Below, piece after piece: positions 41,251 to 51,548 of a stretch of 64,000 nucleotides of DNA. Below the pieces are notes generated by a model. It was given only the letters and a program-made list of their open reading frames with translations, searched no databases and was not told where the DNA came from. The DNA is from Strigamia acuminata (lineage: Eukaryota > Arthropoda > Chilopoda > Geophilomorpha > Linotaeniidae), in the NCBI GenBank assembly GCA_949358305.1, contig OX442315.1:12798427-12862426 (forward strand). Reading direction: 5' to 3'. Numbering within the stretch: position 1 is the first letter of the stretch; each line of letters opens with the position of its first letter. Position numbers and translations under genes: made by a program.

Positions 41251-41557
41251 TTGCGGGTCAGGGTTTTGCCAGCCGTAAAATGGTTTAGCCTCTTCTGTTT
41301 TAGCCTCATTTCCTACTTTTTATTGTTGTGTATGTTGGATAATATTGCGCCAGCCTCTGGCAGTGCCAGCCGACTATTTGCCAGCCTTTTATTTTTCAGC
41401 CTTTTTTAATATTTTATAATAAAGTAAAATAGACAAAAAATGATTATTTAATATTTGCCTGCAATTTAATTTTTAGCCTTTTATTCCCTAATAGCATTAA
41501 ATGAAGTAATTAATTTTAATTTGCCAGCCCTAACATTTTCAGCCTTTTTTCCCCTTA

Positions 41558-41770
41558 CTAAAACATTTTATACATAGTACTGATTACTTGTCTGCAAGAC
41601 AAGCAGTACGGCTCCACCTTATCTTGTAGGAAGTTTTCCACACATGCGGAGCAGAATCTGTGTGCACGTGGCACCAACAAAATGTTCAGCTTGTTAGTCA
41701 GGCAAATGGAACATTGGTTTGATTCATGTTCCGATTCTTCAACTTCCGCACCTCGCAAAATCTCCCGCAA
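41558..41770 (-). pseudogene. RING finger frame of the MULE
   Basis: A C3HC4-like RING is complete: CSIC, LVPRAHRFCSAC, then CLSCRQVI. Upstream the frame joins NLREILRGAEVEESEHESNQ, but stops separate it from the transposase remnants. RING proteins of this type usually act as ubiquitin ligases. In the element the finger may be a transposase C-terminal domain or a separate product. The frame opens without a certain start codon. Confidence 0.55.
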
Positions 41771-41799
41771 GTTATAACGATGCTGTACCTGTCTTTTTA

Positions 41800-42140
41800 A
41801 TCAAGGAACGTGTCAATCGCACTGGCTTCTGGAAATCGGTCCTTCACTGAAGCCCACTCCGCTTTGACGATGGCAAAACCCTCCGGAATTAGATTAGCCT
41901 TCAACAACGGCAACGCCATCACCCATGTGGATTATCATCCATACTCGAAATCCGTCATAAAGGTCGACCCAGGCTGTAAGCCATGCAAAATCCCGTGGAG
42001 ATACGAGAATACCGCATTGTACGACTTGCCACACTTTGATGTCATCAACACATAAAAGAAAGACACCAACGAAAACTTCACGACACCATGAATGACACCG
42101 ATAATGCGACGTTCGTGCGACATTTGAGGCGTGTTCAAAA
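41800..42140 (-). pseudogene. MULE transposase remnant, two frames broken by TGA TAA
   Basis: One frame ends in TFMTDFEYG and stops. A frame directly after the stops continues LPLLKANLIPEGFAIVKAEW and DRFPEASAIDTFLD. Only the C-terminal third of a transposase is present, so the copy is dead. Confidence 0.55.
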
Positions 42141-42379
42141 GAGGCTAGAATATAATGGGCCGGCAAATATAAGGCTGGCAAACTAAAGGGCCGGCAAATT
42201 TAAGGCTGGCAAACTAAAGGGCCGGTAAGTGTAAGGCTGGCAAACAAATAGACAGGCAAGTTATGAATATTTTATTCATTTAATTTATATTAAAAAAGGC
42301 CAAACACAAAGAGGCTGAATTAGAAGTTAGGAAATACCAAAACCAAAAAGGCTAGAAGTTATAAGGCTGGCAACGCCTT

Positions 42380-42500
42380 ATAAAAGTGATTTTTGCATCT
42401 AAAAAGTGATTTTTGCATCTAAAAAGTGTATTTTGCATCTAAAAAGTAATTTTTGCATCTAAAAAGTGATTTTTGCATATAAAAAGTGATTTTTGCATAT
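42380..42500. repeat. 20-bp minisatellite, six units
   Basis: Units of aaaaagtgatttttgcatct directly right of the MULE end. Confidence 0.85.
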
Positions 42501-42653
42501 AAAAAACCAAATTATCCATTTCAAAAGAATTTCTAATTCAAAATAATTTCTAACTTTCCTTACATAAATGACTGATAAACAAAAAAATTAACTCAAAGTA
42601 GTACAAAATGAGAAGCAATGATGAAGTTATCATATTTTATCCTTTTTCATTGC

Positions 42654-42716
42654 AGCTGTAGGAAAATGTCAATTACTCAAAACAATGATGACATAACGCA
42701 TGACGCGGATTTCAAA
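42654..42716 (+). promoter_or_regulatory. Conserved promoter block of secreted-peptide gene 1
   Basis: The block runs from gcagctgtaggaaaatgtc to gacataacgcatgacgcgg. It recurs nearly unchanged upstream of genes 2 and 3 at the same distance from the start site. TGAC-type half sites occur twice. A TATA-like tatataa follows at 42724. Confidence 0.7.
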
Positions 42717-42854
42717 AACAAATTATATAAATTCCAAATTGAACGCACAAATATCATTGCATTGTGAATATCCAGCGCTGTAAGTAATTTTTCCTCCCCA
42801 CAATCCGCAAATATTTAATTCTCCTTAATTCAAAACAGTTTAACACTCTTCAAA

Positions 42855-43055
42855 ATGCCTCTGATCCACAAAATTGCATTTCTCTTATTTCTTGGCGCAC
42901 TATTGGCAATTGCGGTTGAAATTGACCACGATGACTATGACGACGATGATTCTGAATCGACCACACATAAAAACCCAATCCAAAAACTTGTAAGCCTTTT
43001 CGTAGATCCTATTCTGGCTTTTCTTATGACAATTTTAATTTTTCTACTGCTTTAA
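42855..43055 (+). CDS. Small secreted peptide, family copy 1
   Basis: A 66-aa product. It starts MPLIHKIAFLLFLGALLAIA, a clear signal peptide, followed by a strongly acidic stretch (DHDDYDDDDSES) and a hydrophobic C-terminal segment (VDPILAFLMTILIFLLL) that could be a membrane helix or pore-forming segment. A 5' UTR intron (42780-42838, gtaagt...acag) precedes the ATG, as in copies 2 and 3. The family is unknown to me. The layout of signal, acidic spacer and hydrophobic or amphipathic end is seen in some antimicrobial or venom peptides, but that is inference. Confidence 0.75.
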   Translation: MPLIHKIAFLLFLGALLAIAVEIDHDDYDDDDSESTTHKNPIQKLVSLFVDPILAFLMTILIFLLL

Positions 43056-43163
43056 GGCAAAATTAAGATTATACAAAGTTTATAAATGTTGCTAACTTAA
43101 GACTGTCTCATTTTTAACATCAATACACTACGACCGTCCCTTAAAGAAAAAGTAAAAAGATTG

Positions 43164-43175
43164 CCACCAGGTGGC
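43164..43175. promoter_or_regulatory. Possible CTCF-type site (ccaccaggtggc)
   Basis: It matches the vertebrate/fly core CCASYAGRKGGC at all positions and is itself nearly palindromic. It lies 30 bp from a perfect 34-bp palindrome, between peptide copies 1 and 2. A chance match is possible. Confidence 0.25.
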
Positions 43176-43203
43176 TTACGATCCAGCTAAAAGCGAAGAC
43201 TTT

Positions 43204-43237
43204 AAGCATGGTCCTTGGATATCCAAGGACCATGCTT
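43204..43237. repeat. Perfect 34-bp palindrome without spacer
   Basis: The 17-bp half aagcatggtccttggat is followed directly by its complement. Pairing breaks at 43203/43238. Confidence 0.9.
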
Positions 43238-43239
43238 TA

Positions 43240-44300
43240 AGTAAGATTTAACCTTATACATGTCACTTGATTATCGAAACTTGAACCTGTTTTTAACTGT
43301 TTCAATACGATGCTGCGTCTTTATTATTGTGTATTTAAATAAATTAAAAGTCAAAACATTCAGATAAACCAAACATGGTGCTCCGCGTGTGAATGAAGCG
43401 GACAATTCAAAATGGCGGCAAAAAAGGGCATCGCTAATCCAAATTTTTAGTCAGTGATGTATAAATAGTGGAAAACTACCGAATTGGCCACGCTATTTTT
43501 AGTTTGGTAATCTACCATCTTAGCATCTAAAAGTTGATTTTTCTACATTTTTCAAGTTGTAAAAGTGAACCACAAAAATGAATAAACACATTGCCACAAT
43601 ATAAATTACTACATACCATACACATTTTTCCTTATTTTTCTTTGCAACTTCCGCAAACAAGGAAGAAAAAATATTGACAGCTACCACGTCCTCGACCTTC
43701 AGCGACAGAAAAAAAAGCAAAATAATCCATTTCAAAATAATTTCTTATACATAGTAAGAGGTTTCATCGAATGAGCAATTATTGTAATTAGTTGATTACT
43801 GCAATATAATCATAATTACTCAATTATTGAGGGCCCAACAAAAATCTGATTATGTGATTATTGCTCCGATGGGCGGAATTGTTTAAATTGTAACCTAAAT
43901 ATGTTGCAATTGTTTAAAAAAAAGATCCTACAAATAATAATTGCAACTACCTAACTCGTTTCATGTGTTCAGTTTAACCTAAACTGAGCAGACTTTGTTA
44001 AATTATGACTTTGTGTAGTTGAAGCGGGTCTGGCGCCGCATGTTGGTTTCAGTCGAGAGAGCACTTATAATTGGCCCAAGTCTACAGAAAATCATGGTTT
44101 GTGGTGATTACTTGATTACTTGCTTAGTTGCTTATTTGATGAAATGATTATTCTCGGGATTGGTTGAATCAAGTAATCAACTAATCAAAGTAATCAACTA
44201 ATCGCTCATTTAATGAAATCCCTTAGTATTTGTAACTTTCGTTACATAAATGACTGATAAACGAAAATGAGAAGCAATGATGAAGTTTTATCTTTTTCCA
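43240..44300. other. Spacer between peptide copies 1 and 2
   Basis: No gene is supported. It has several attaatca/tgattaat words (43780-43860, 44100-44220) and a minus frame at 43735-43520 that starts only from a TTG and is not accepted as a gene. Confidence 0.4.
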
Positions 44301-44307
44301 TCACATT

Positions 44308-44371
44308 GCAGCTGTAGGAAAATGTCAATTACTCAGGACAATGAAGACATAACGCATGACGCGGATTTCAA
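44308..44371 (+). promoter_or_regulatory. Conserved promoter block of secreted-peptide gene 2
   Basis: Almost identical to 42654-42716 (gcagctgtaggaaaatgtca through catgacgcggatttca) while neighbouring spacer DNA is not alike. Confidence 0.7.
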
Positions 44372-44525
44372 TAACAAATTACATAAATATACCAAATTCC
44401 AACGCTCAAATATCATCATTGCATTGTGAATTTACAGCGCTGTAATTCCTGTAAGTAATTTTTCCTCTCCACAATGCGCAAATATTTAATTATCCTTCAT
44501 TCACAACAGTTTAAAACTCTACAAA

Positions 44526-44744
44526 ATGCCTCTGATCCACAAAATTGCATTTCTCTTATTTCTTGGTGCACTATTGGTAATTGCGGTTGAAACTGACGAC
44601 AACAACAGTCATTCTTCTGACCAAGATCAAAATGGCTTACATCTAACACTTCTACAAAAGATTGTCTATCCAATCAGAATTTTTTTCGTGGTAATTGATT
44701 TGATACTTATATCGATTCTCGCACCATTTGCTTCCTCTGCATAA
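44526..44744 (+). CDS. Small secreted peptide, family copy 2
   Basis: A 72-aa product with MPLIHKIAFLLFLGALLVIA, almost identical to copy 1 over the signal peptide and ALL.IAVE. A polar acidic linker (TDDNNSHSSDQDQNG) follows, then a hydrophobic end (RIFFVVIDLILISILAPF). The mature parts have diverged far more than the signal peptide, a pattern typical of fast-evolving secreted effectors. The 5' UTR intron is 44451-44509. Confidence 0.75.
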   Translation: MPLIHKIAFLLFLGALLVIAVETDDNNSHSSDQDQNGLHLTLLQKIVYPIRIFFVVIDLILISILAPFASSA

Positions 44745-45309
44745 TTTCCATTTGCGAAGCTGATTGAAGAAAATAAAATTCCAACTATAAAAATTTAATA
44801 ATTTGACTAATAAAATGTAGAACTTCATCAATTTGTGTTTTTCTTTTGCATCATGATTTATCATGCTAATCATGATTGAATCCCCACATAAACTCAGCTT
44901 TTACTCAACACAATGAATGTGTGATTCAAAATAAATAAATTCTAAACAAAAATGGTCTTTGCTTTATTTCTGTTGTACAATTTATAAAGAATTAGCTATC
45001 CAGAAACCAGAAAAGTAAAATTTTGCATCCAAAACTGAATTTTTGGAGACACGTAGGTGAAATATACTATTGTGTACTACAGAGGACACTAGTGTTTAAA
45101 ATGGCGCCTGATCGAACATCCGTAGTTTGTAAATATGCCACCAGACAACCATTAGAATTAAGAAAAAAAGTAAAAGAAATTAATTTTTGAGCATTAATAT
45201 TTAAGTGATGTTTTCCATGAAAACAAATAAATTTGTTGTCAAGAAAGAATAAATGTTTTTGTGAGTAAAAAAAAAAAAATAACAAATGAGATTATGCCAT
45301 CTAGTGGTG

Positions 45310-45815
45310 ATTTTAAATAATTACTAATCAAAGCTTGAAATTGTTGGCTGAAGCGCTCTTGATTAATGCGGCAAAGCCAGCTTCAAGAGGTAGAAAATTT
45401 AAATTTAAAATTATGAATTAAATAAATAACTGCAAATTTCATCTAAACAAACTAAACAAACCAATAAAAATTCCATCAAAATAGAATAAACAAGAAAATA
45501 AATTTTCCTATTCAAGAAAGCGGATGGCCGTAGACAGACATAATTACCTTAGTGCGGTGTTCGAAGAACTAAAGAAAGAGTTTACCTGACTTTTCTTCAC
45601 AATTTACTGAAACATACATTAAAAAAAAATTCACGTTCCCAAACTCTTTCGCCAGACTAAAACCAAAATAACCATTTCAAAATAACTTCTAATACAAACA
45701 AACTATTTGCAACTTTCCTTATATATTATAAACGACTGACACACAAAAACATTAACACAATCGACAAATCAGCACAAAATAGAACCAAACATCACCATTT
45801 TACCTCCTTTCATCA
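45310..45815. other. Spacer between peptide copies 2 and 3
   Basis: AT-rich, no gene supported. The piece 45700-45815 partly resembles the DNA just upstream of the block in copies 1 and 2 (aactttccttaca...gactgataaac), so the duplicated unit is larger than the promoter block. Confidence 0.4.
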
Positions 45816-45819
45816 CAAA

Positions 45820-45893
45820 GCAGCTGCAGGAAGATGTCATTTACTCTCTTCTTTTTTACGACAATGATGACATATCGCATGACGCAGATTTCA
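45820..45893 (+). promoter_or_regulatory. Conserved promoter block of secreted-peptide gene 3
   Basis: A diverged version of the same block with an 11-bp insertion; gcagctgcaggaagatgtca and gcatgacgcagatttcaa are kept. Confidence 0.65.
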
Positions 45894-46060
45894 ATAGAGA
45901 ATAAAATAAATATAAAATTCCAACACACAAAATATCATCATTATACAGTGTTGTCAACATCCAAAGCTGTAATTCCAGTAAGTAATTTTCCCTCTTCACA
46001 ATATCACAATAAGCAAATATTTAATTGCACTTAATTCGAAACAGTTGAAAACTCCTCAAA

Positions 46061-46267
46061 ATGCATCTCATCTACAAAATTGCAATTCTCCTATTTATGG
46101 CTGCAATATTGACACTTGCATTTGAAACTGATGGAGATCACCCAGACTTGGAGAAAAAGAAAAATTGGGTCGAATGGATTTTTAAAGCCATCCAAGCACC
46201 TTTTTTGTGGATTGTTAATGCAATTTTATTATTTGTAAGAACTATAATCTCACCCTTTGTAAATTGA
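46061..46267 (+). CDS. Small secreted peptide, family copy 3
   Basis: A 68-aa product, MHLIYKIAILLFMAAILTLA, the same plan as copies 1-2. A short acidic part (ETDGDHPDLE) leads to a basic and aromatic segment (KKKNWVEWIFKAIQAPF) and a hydrophobic end (LWIVNAILLFVRTIISPF), which is amphipathic on inspection. The 5' UTR intron is 45978-46044. Most diverged of the three clear paralogs. Confidence 0.72.
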   Translation: MHLIYKIAILLFMAAILTLAFETDGDHPDLEKKKNWVEWIFKAIQAPFLWIVNAILLFVRTIISPFVN

Positions 46268-46483
46268 ATTTTCATATTTGTAAAGAAAATTGAACAAAAA
46301 ATAATAAAAATTCAATAATTTGACTTGAAAATTGCTAGAACTTCTTGACACCAATTTGTGTTTTGTTTGCTTCATGATTTATCAGATTTAATCATGATTG
46401 AATCTCTATATTAACTCAGCCATTATCCATTTCAATGTGTTTAATTCATCAGTTTGATGAACTTTTCAAGCATTCAACTCAAC

Positions 46484-46787
46484 ATGAGTGCAAGTGAGTT
46501 TTAATTTTGATTTTTTAAAATTGTAATTGCATAGTAATTTTTTTTCTCCATAAATAGAGATAATATGTGTGGTTTTGTGTTGTTTGGTTGTCATTCATGT
46601 TGTGAATTCGACTCCTTCATCACATCCTGAAAACACAAAGACTCAAATGGCTCAATCAAGAATTCACGTTTTTCCGTTCTTAGAATGGTTAATCCTTTCA
46701 AACCGTTATTTGTGGAATCTATTCGGAGTTTTTTATAACCAGATTATAAGCATTTTAAAGTCTGTATTTGCTTTGAAACGTTCATAA
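46484..46787 (+). CDS. Small secreted peptide, gene 4 (spliced)
   Basis: Exon 46484-46493 (ATGAGTGCA A) joins 46558-46787 across a 64-bp intron and gives 79 aa: MSAKIICVVLCCLVVIHVV signal peptide, a polar linker (NSTPSSHPENTKTQMAQS) and a hydrophobic, aromatic, basic-ended C-terminus (FPFLEWLILSNRYLWNLF). Sequence similarity to copies 1-3 is weak, but size, plan and position agree. It has an intron inside the signal peptide rather than in the 5' UTR. Confidence 0.6.
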
Positions 46788-47206
46788 ACACAAAATCATG
46801 TTTCAAAATAAATGAATTCTAAACTCAAATGTTGTTTTATTCATTTTCCTGTATAATTCACGAAGAATTTGCCATCCAGAAACCAGAAATGAACCATTTG
46901 GCAATAAAACGAGCAAAAAACATCAAGGATATAGAAGTTGTACCATTTTAATTGTCTAATGTGTTATCTGCACAGACGAGATGTCCTAAAAATAAAAATT
47001 AGTGTAGGTGTTTTTCCATCTGTTGAATCAGATTAACATCTTCCTTCAACATTTGTAATTTTAATTTCAATCCCGTTTGATTGAGTGAACACATAATTTA
47101 CAGCATAAAAAATCTGTCAAGGAAGTACACAAATGGTACGTAATATTTATAAAAAAAGAAGCTTTTTCTTAACTAATTTTAGTTTTCATTTAAGGTTTTC
47201 ATCGTT

Positions 47207-47380
47207 ATGGACACAAAGATTGTGTTTGTGTGTCTGTTGCTGATGCTAGTACTTGCACTGGTCAGTGGTTTACCAATTCCAATTGACGATGAAGAACGAT
47301 GTATTTTCTGCTACATATGGAATCTTCCTCAACGATTAGTTGCATGTTTCGTAAATTTTTTATACGATGTTTTTGATTGA
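47207..47380 (+). CDS. Small secreted peptide, gene 5
   Basis: A 57-aa product: MDTKIVFVCLLLMLVLALVS signal peptide, then IDDEERCIFCYIWNLPQRLV and a hydrophobic end. Three cysteines remain in the mature part. An upstream ATG|gtacgt with acceptor at about 47180 could add MFSFKVFIV in frame. It belongs to the cluster by position and plan only. Confidence 0.55.
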   Translation: MDTKIVFVCLLLMLVLALVSGLPIPIDDEERCIFCYIWNLPQRLVACFVNFLYDVFD

Positions 47381-47701
47381 ACAAAAAATTATCCTCAAAC
47401 ATCGAATGTTGTAAATAAAAAAAATAAATAAATAACTCATTGAGATTTTTATGAAATTTTATTTTATTCCTTTAAAAAAAAAAAACCAAAACCAACAACA
47501 ATACATCATCCGAACGTAAAATAAAAAAATAAAAACAAACCAATGAGGAAATAAAAAAAAAAAACACATTTTATAACAAAAAAAAAGAAATAAAACTCAA
47601 ATAAATAACAAATAATTTCAAACAGCCATTATTTGATTTATATTTCACCATATTCCGACACAAAACAATATTTATTCCCTTGTATTCCTACAAAAACACA
47701 C

Positions 47702-48268
47702 TTAAACTGGATCTACACAAGCGTAGTAAAAACAGCCAAGTGACCCACCGCAGCATTTCTTCTTTCCCGAGCAGTTTGTATCCCAAACACATTCATTCCA
47801 CACACGACCCACATTACCTCTCGCCGGACATTTCCCTGGTTTGATGCTTAACGGAACGACACAGGTCCGCTCCGGTGCACCAGCGGCTGGTTTCGGTAAT
47901 ATATCGCAGCATTTTTTCGTTGTATCTGCGCACGAGTACGACGCAGGCGTAGTCGAGGGGTTTACCGCCGTACATAGTTTGTCAGCCGGAAGAACTGTGT
48001 ACGGTGCTTTAGTGGCGGGGTCAATCGGCGCGGGCACATCAGACGGACACGTCAGAATAAACCTCGGGTCACACGGTGTGTTCAAAATAGGATTGATGAC
48101 AAAAGACGGTGCCGGGACTTGTCTTCGTTCTCTTGGAGGTAGATCGAAAGTGGAGCTGGTGTGACAAACTAAAGTGAAATGTTGAAAAATTAAAATGATT
48201 TAGTGCAAAAGTAAATAGAAAATCCAACCTGTTGTGGTTAAAAGGAGAATGCAGACGAGAAGCCTCAT
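47702..48268 (-). CDS. Secreted WAP-domain protein, crustin-like
   Basis: Exons 48268-48229 and 48168-47702 give 168 aa. The signal peptide starts MRLLVCILLLTTTVCH. A basic RERR site at about residue 27 could be a processing point. A Cys-containing middle region follows (CDPRFILTCPSDVPAP, KLCTAVNP, KKCCDILPKP), then a C-terminal WAP domain (KPGKCPARGNVGR, ECVWDTNCSGKKKCCGG, YYACVDP). The WAP part has seven of the usual eight cysteines. WAP proteins inhibit proteases, and crustins are antibacterial. Transcribed toward the peptide cluster. Confidence 0.82.
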
Positions 48269-48299
48269 GTTTGCGTGGAAAAAGTTTGATTTTAGATTG

Positions 48300-49285
48300 A
48301 ACAACAAGTTGTATTTATTGCCAACGTTAATCTCTTTTACCTTAAAAGTTCTAATCTTGGTTGTAAATAGTTAATACCTTAGGATTTGTTCGTCGTAATT
48401 AAAAAAAAATGAAACGGTTAGAAGTTAGATTCGAATTTGTACGCGACCTTTGATAAACCGGTTACCAAAGTATTTATTTGTTTAAATGTTTAAATCTAGG
48501 CTTAGAGATGTTTTAATCAGCAACTTCTTCACGGACTTTATGGTCATCTAATTAAAGGATTTTGTGCAACCTTGAATTAAATTTCCACGAAAATCTTACG
48601 CCACATCTTGTCGCAGATACTTCATGATTTGCTTGAATTAAAAAGAATTATTGTTGTGACCAAAAGCAAACTAATTTTTCAGTTATAAAATTTAATTTTT
48701 CAAAATGTCAAATCAGCAAAATTAAACGACTAGAATATTGATTAAACCGCCGAACTTGGATCAATAATTCGCCAGAATTAATTACTTAGTTTCTGTTAGA
48801 AATTCAGTTCGCTTGCATCCGCTGTTTACTTAGTTAATCGACAAAACATAATTTGCATTTAATTTGTAAAATTTTCATGATTTTCAGAAATATCCATCCA
48901 TAAATTTTCGGATTTGTAATTATTACAATGGCTACAAGCCTTTTACAAATATAATAATGTATTATTGAAACAATGGAGTTCAAGATGGCGCCTCTGTATT
49001 CGCATGGTCGTGGTCTAATATTTGAATATTTTGCGGCGCCCCTGTTGACCGGTCACGGTTCCCGAGGCCGCCGCAGCGCACAGGTTGGAAACCGCTGGTC
49101 TGGAGGTTTTCTGGGCCTCGAATACGCCGAATCGGAAGCACTCTATAATCGACGCTGTCACCCGTTGGCTGGAGGTCATTGAAAGAAAAATACATGTCAT
49201 CGGAGTGTCATAATGATTGACGTGACCTCTGGTGTCAAATTAATGCACGCGCACCAAATTATTACACCACAACACTCATACTGTA
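48300..49285. other. Intergenic; a GC-richer patch at 48970-49200
   Basis: No gene is supported. The patch begins with caagatggcgcctctg, a YY1-type start-site motif, and may be a promoter or old insert. Overlapping short frames on both strands have no recognisable content. Confidence 0.35.
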
Positions 49286-49289
49286 TCTC

Positions 49290-49480
49290 ATAAATAATTA
49301 ATTTTTATCTGCACTCAATACACTTAGGAGTCCTGTCCTATAATTATTGCAAGAAATTACGAGGCGAAGGTAAGTCACAAGTCTATAAGCGTATAATTTA
49401 ATTTTATGTGGCTTTGCCTCGTAAATTCTTGCAGCAATTATAGAGTTACGTTAAATGCACATAAAAATTAATTAGATTTG
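49290..49480. mobile_element. Short foldback MITE, copy 1
   Basis: Ends taattaatttttat and ataaaaattaatta are inverted. Inside, ttgcaagaaattacgaggc pairs with gcctcgtaaattcttgcag. A diverged relative lies at 50770-50975. Confidence 0.6.
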
Positions 49481-49804
49481 AAATAATCGATTTCCTTTCA
49501 GATAAATTTTTTTTAGCTGCGGAGTGCCATCCCTGGCAATGCCTACAACGAATGCAGGAAGGAAAAAGTGGAAGGAAAAACAGGTACCGTTTCCTTTTAA
49601 ATTATATGCCTATAACAAAATTTGCTTGTTTTTATTTTGATAAAATTGTTGAGTATTGCCAAACCCTGCATCGGCAACAACACAAAGAATGTATGATTAC
49701 GAATTATATTGTCCAAATAAATAACACATACTAAATTAATTAAAGCCTTGAAAAGTTTGCTGCTATAATCTGAGTTCATATATATGAGCATTGCATGTTT
49801 AAGA

Positions 49805-50745
49805 ATTAAGACGTAAGGAGAAACACGGCCAAATGGGTGTCTAGAATGTGAAACAATTTGGCCTAAAAGGCTTCTGTTAACCTCTCGTGGGTGATTGGGA
49901 AAAAATCACTTATTTCGTCAATTACCGCTTGTTTAAAGCAGTTACCCAAAGAAATGATATACAACGGATATAGAATAAATAAAAGGTTTATTTGCCCGAA
50001 GATACAATTAAAATAAGAATGATTAGTAATAAAATATCTGGAAAAACGGGCGAAGTCGTCTTTGTACTCGTCTCGACTCAAGATGACGTCTCGTCCTTGC
50101 GGCGTGGCGTTGTCCTGGAGCAGCATGGTAATGGCGTCTCCGTCCTTCTGTGTTCGGTCCTTTGTCGAGCTCACGAGGTTGCGCTAGTGAATGCTCAGTT
50201 AAGAGACTTGTCTAAGTTTGTTATTTGTGGTGTCTGGCGATACACACAGCGGCGGACGCTTCTTCTTCCCGGCGATACACACAGCGGGGAGAAGCTCGTC
50301 GTGGTTACCACAGTTAGGCTTACGGGACCATCTTTCCTCGAAACTCACTAAATGTGGTGGTTTTATCGCTTCTAGCTGGTGTGCTAAATCGATTGGTTAA
50401 TTGATGCGTAGCTAACACTACGGAGGTGTACTCAAAATAACTGCACTCACATGAAATTTCCTAGGTCCTTGGTCACTCTTTGTCTTTGTGGCATAGGCTT
50501 GATCGGTAGGACGATTGTATTTGTACGTGTGTTCGGTTCAGTTTTTGTGTTGGTTCTGCCACTCTGTGCTGAGGCAAATTCCTCTGCATAAAAGCGGAGT
50601 GACAGGTGACTAAAGCCACCCAATGGTGTGTGAGTTGAGTCACCCCCATCCCCTCAGGACAGACACCTGTCCATTGACTAGATGTCAGTGCACTGAGGGA
50701 AGGGAGGAGCGTCCTCGAATTTCCAAGAAATTTTATTCTGTTGCA
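49805..50745 (-). mobile_element. LTR-like insert (possible solo LTR)
   Basis: A GC-richer segment without genes. On the minus strand it has a late polyA-like aataaacc (about 49992) and CG-rich leader-like DNA; a 20-bp word ggcgatacacacagcgg is repeated at 50237 and 50272. I could not find both terminal sequences or a target duplication, so the type is open. Confidence 0.35.
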
Positions 50746-50769
50746 AGAATATTCGTAGAATTTAATAAT

Positions 50770-50975
50770 ACTTTACCTCAAAAGTAATTAATTTTTATGT
50801 TCATTTAATATCCTTGTAATTACGGTAAACATTGGCGAGACGAAGGCGACTCCAGAGTCACGCTCGAAAAGAAAATGCACTAAGCAGATAAGTCGCCTTC
50901 GCGTTCTCCATTTTAGCAGTTATTGCAACAGATAATAACTACTTAAGTAAATAAAAATTAATGAGAAATAAACTT
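50770..50975. mobile_element. Short foldback MITE, copy 2
   Basis: It has the same outline as 49290-49480 (agtaattaatttttatgt at left, aaataaaaattaatga at right). The inner pair is gcgagacgaaggcgac / gtcgccttcgcgttctc. Confidence 0.55.
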
Positions 50976-51548
50976 TGAAAACAAGAACATATTAATTTTA
51001 ATAATGTATGTAGCTCAATTAGCGGATCACGACAACACAAGCCATAAACCAGCATGATTATCTGTGAAATAAATGTTGGGGACTGTCAATATTGTTCCAA
51101 TTTGAAGTCGTTCCGTCTGTCGCTACTGTAGGTTCAATAGGACGTTCGACAAGAATTGTTTTAGTGATAAGAAATTGCAGTTGCAGGTAGACGCAATAAG
51201 TTATATCATTGCACAGCACGACATACTTGTACAGTAAATAGCATATTTTAGCAAACAAATCACTGGAAAAAACAAAACGTTTATAAAATGTCAAACATGA
51301 TAAAATATAGTACAAATAAAAACATCGTTGTGGTTAAATTTGAATTTATGACAATGTTAAATTCTGCATATAAGCTTACAGCATTCAGTTTTAAAACAAC
51401 CACTTCATAATGATTTTAACCAATTAAATATACAACTATATTTTTGAAGTTTATGAATGAAGAATAAATTTCTTTTTCTTTTTTCAAATTTATTTCAAAT
51501 CTATCGTGATGATACTGTAAATGAAGAGTAAACTGATAAACGACAACA

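Larger units (their letters stand above)
41264..42376 (-). mobile_element. Degenerate Mutator-like (MULE) element with RING finger
   Basis: The ends carry many gccagcc copies on the left (41267, 41351, 41368, 41381, 41522) and ggctggc copies on the right (42172, 42205, 42235, 42364), giving an inverted, internally repeated terminal zone. The left opens gggttttgccagccg and the inverted right aggcgttgccagcc. Between them on the minus strand are transposase remnants (YNAVFSYLHGILHGLQPGST then MTDFEYG, followed after stops by LPLLKANLIPEGFAIVK) and a RING finger. The words fit the C-terminal part of animal MULE transposases. Confidence 0.65.

Noticed and set aside
43520-43735. Minus frame with signal-peptide-like start MKWIILLFFLSLK
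   Set aside because: The initial codon is TTG, no ATG fits, and it lacks the promoter block and UTR intron of the peptide genes.
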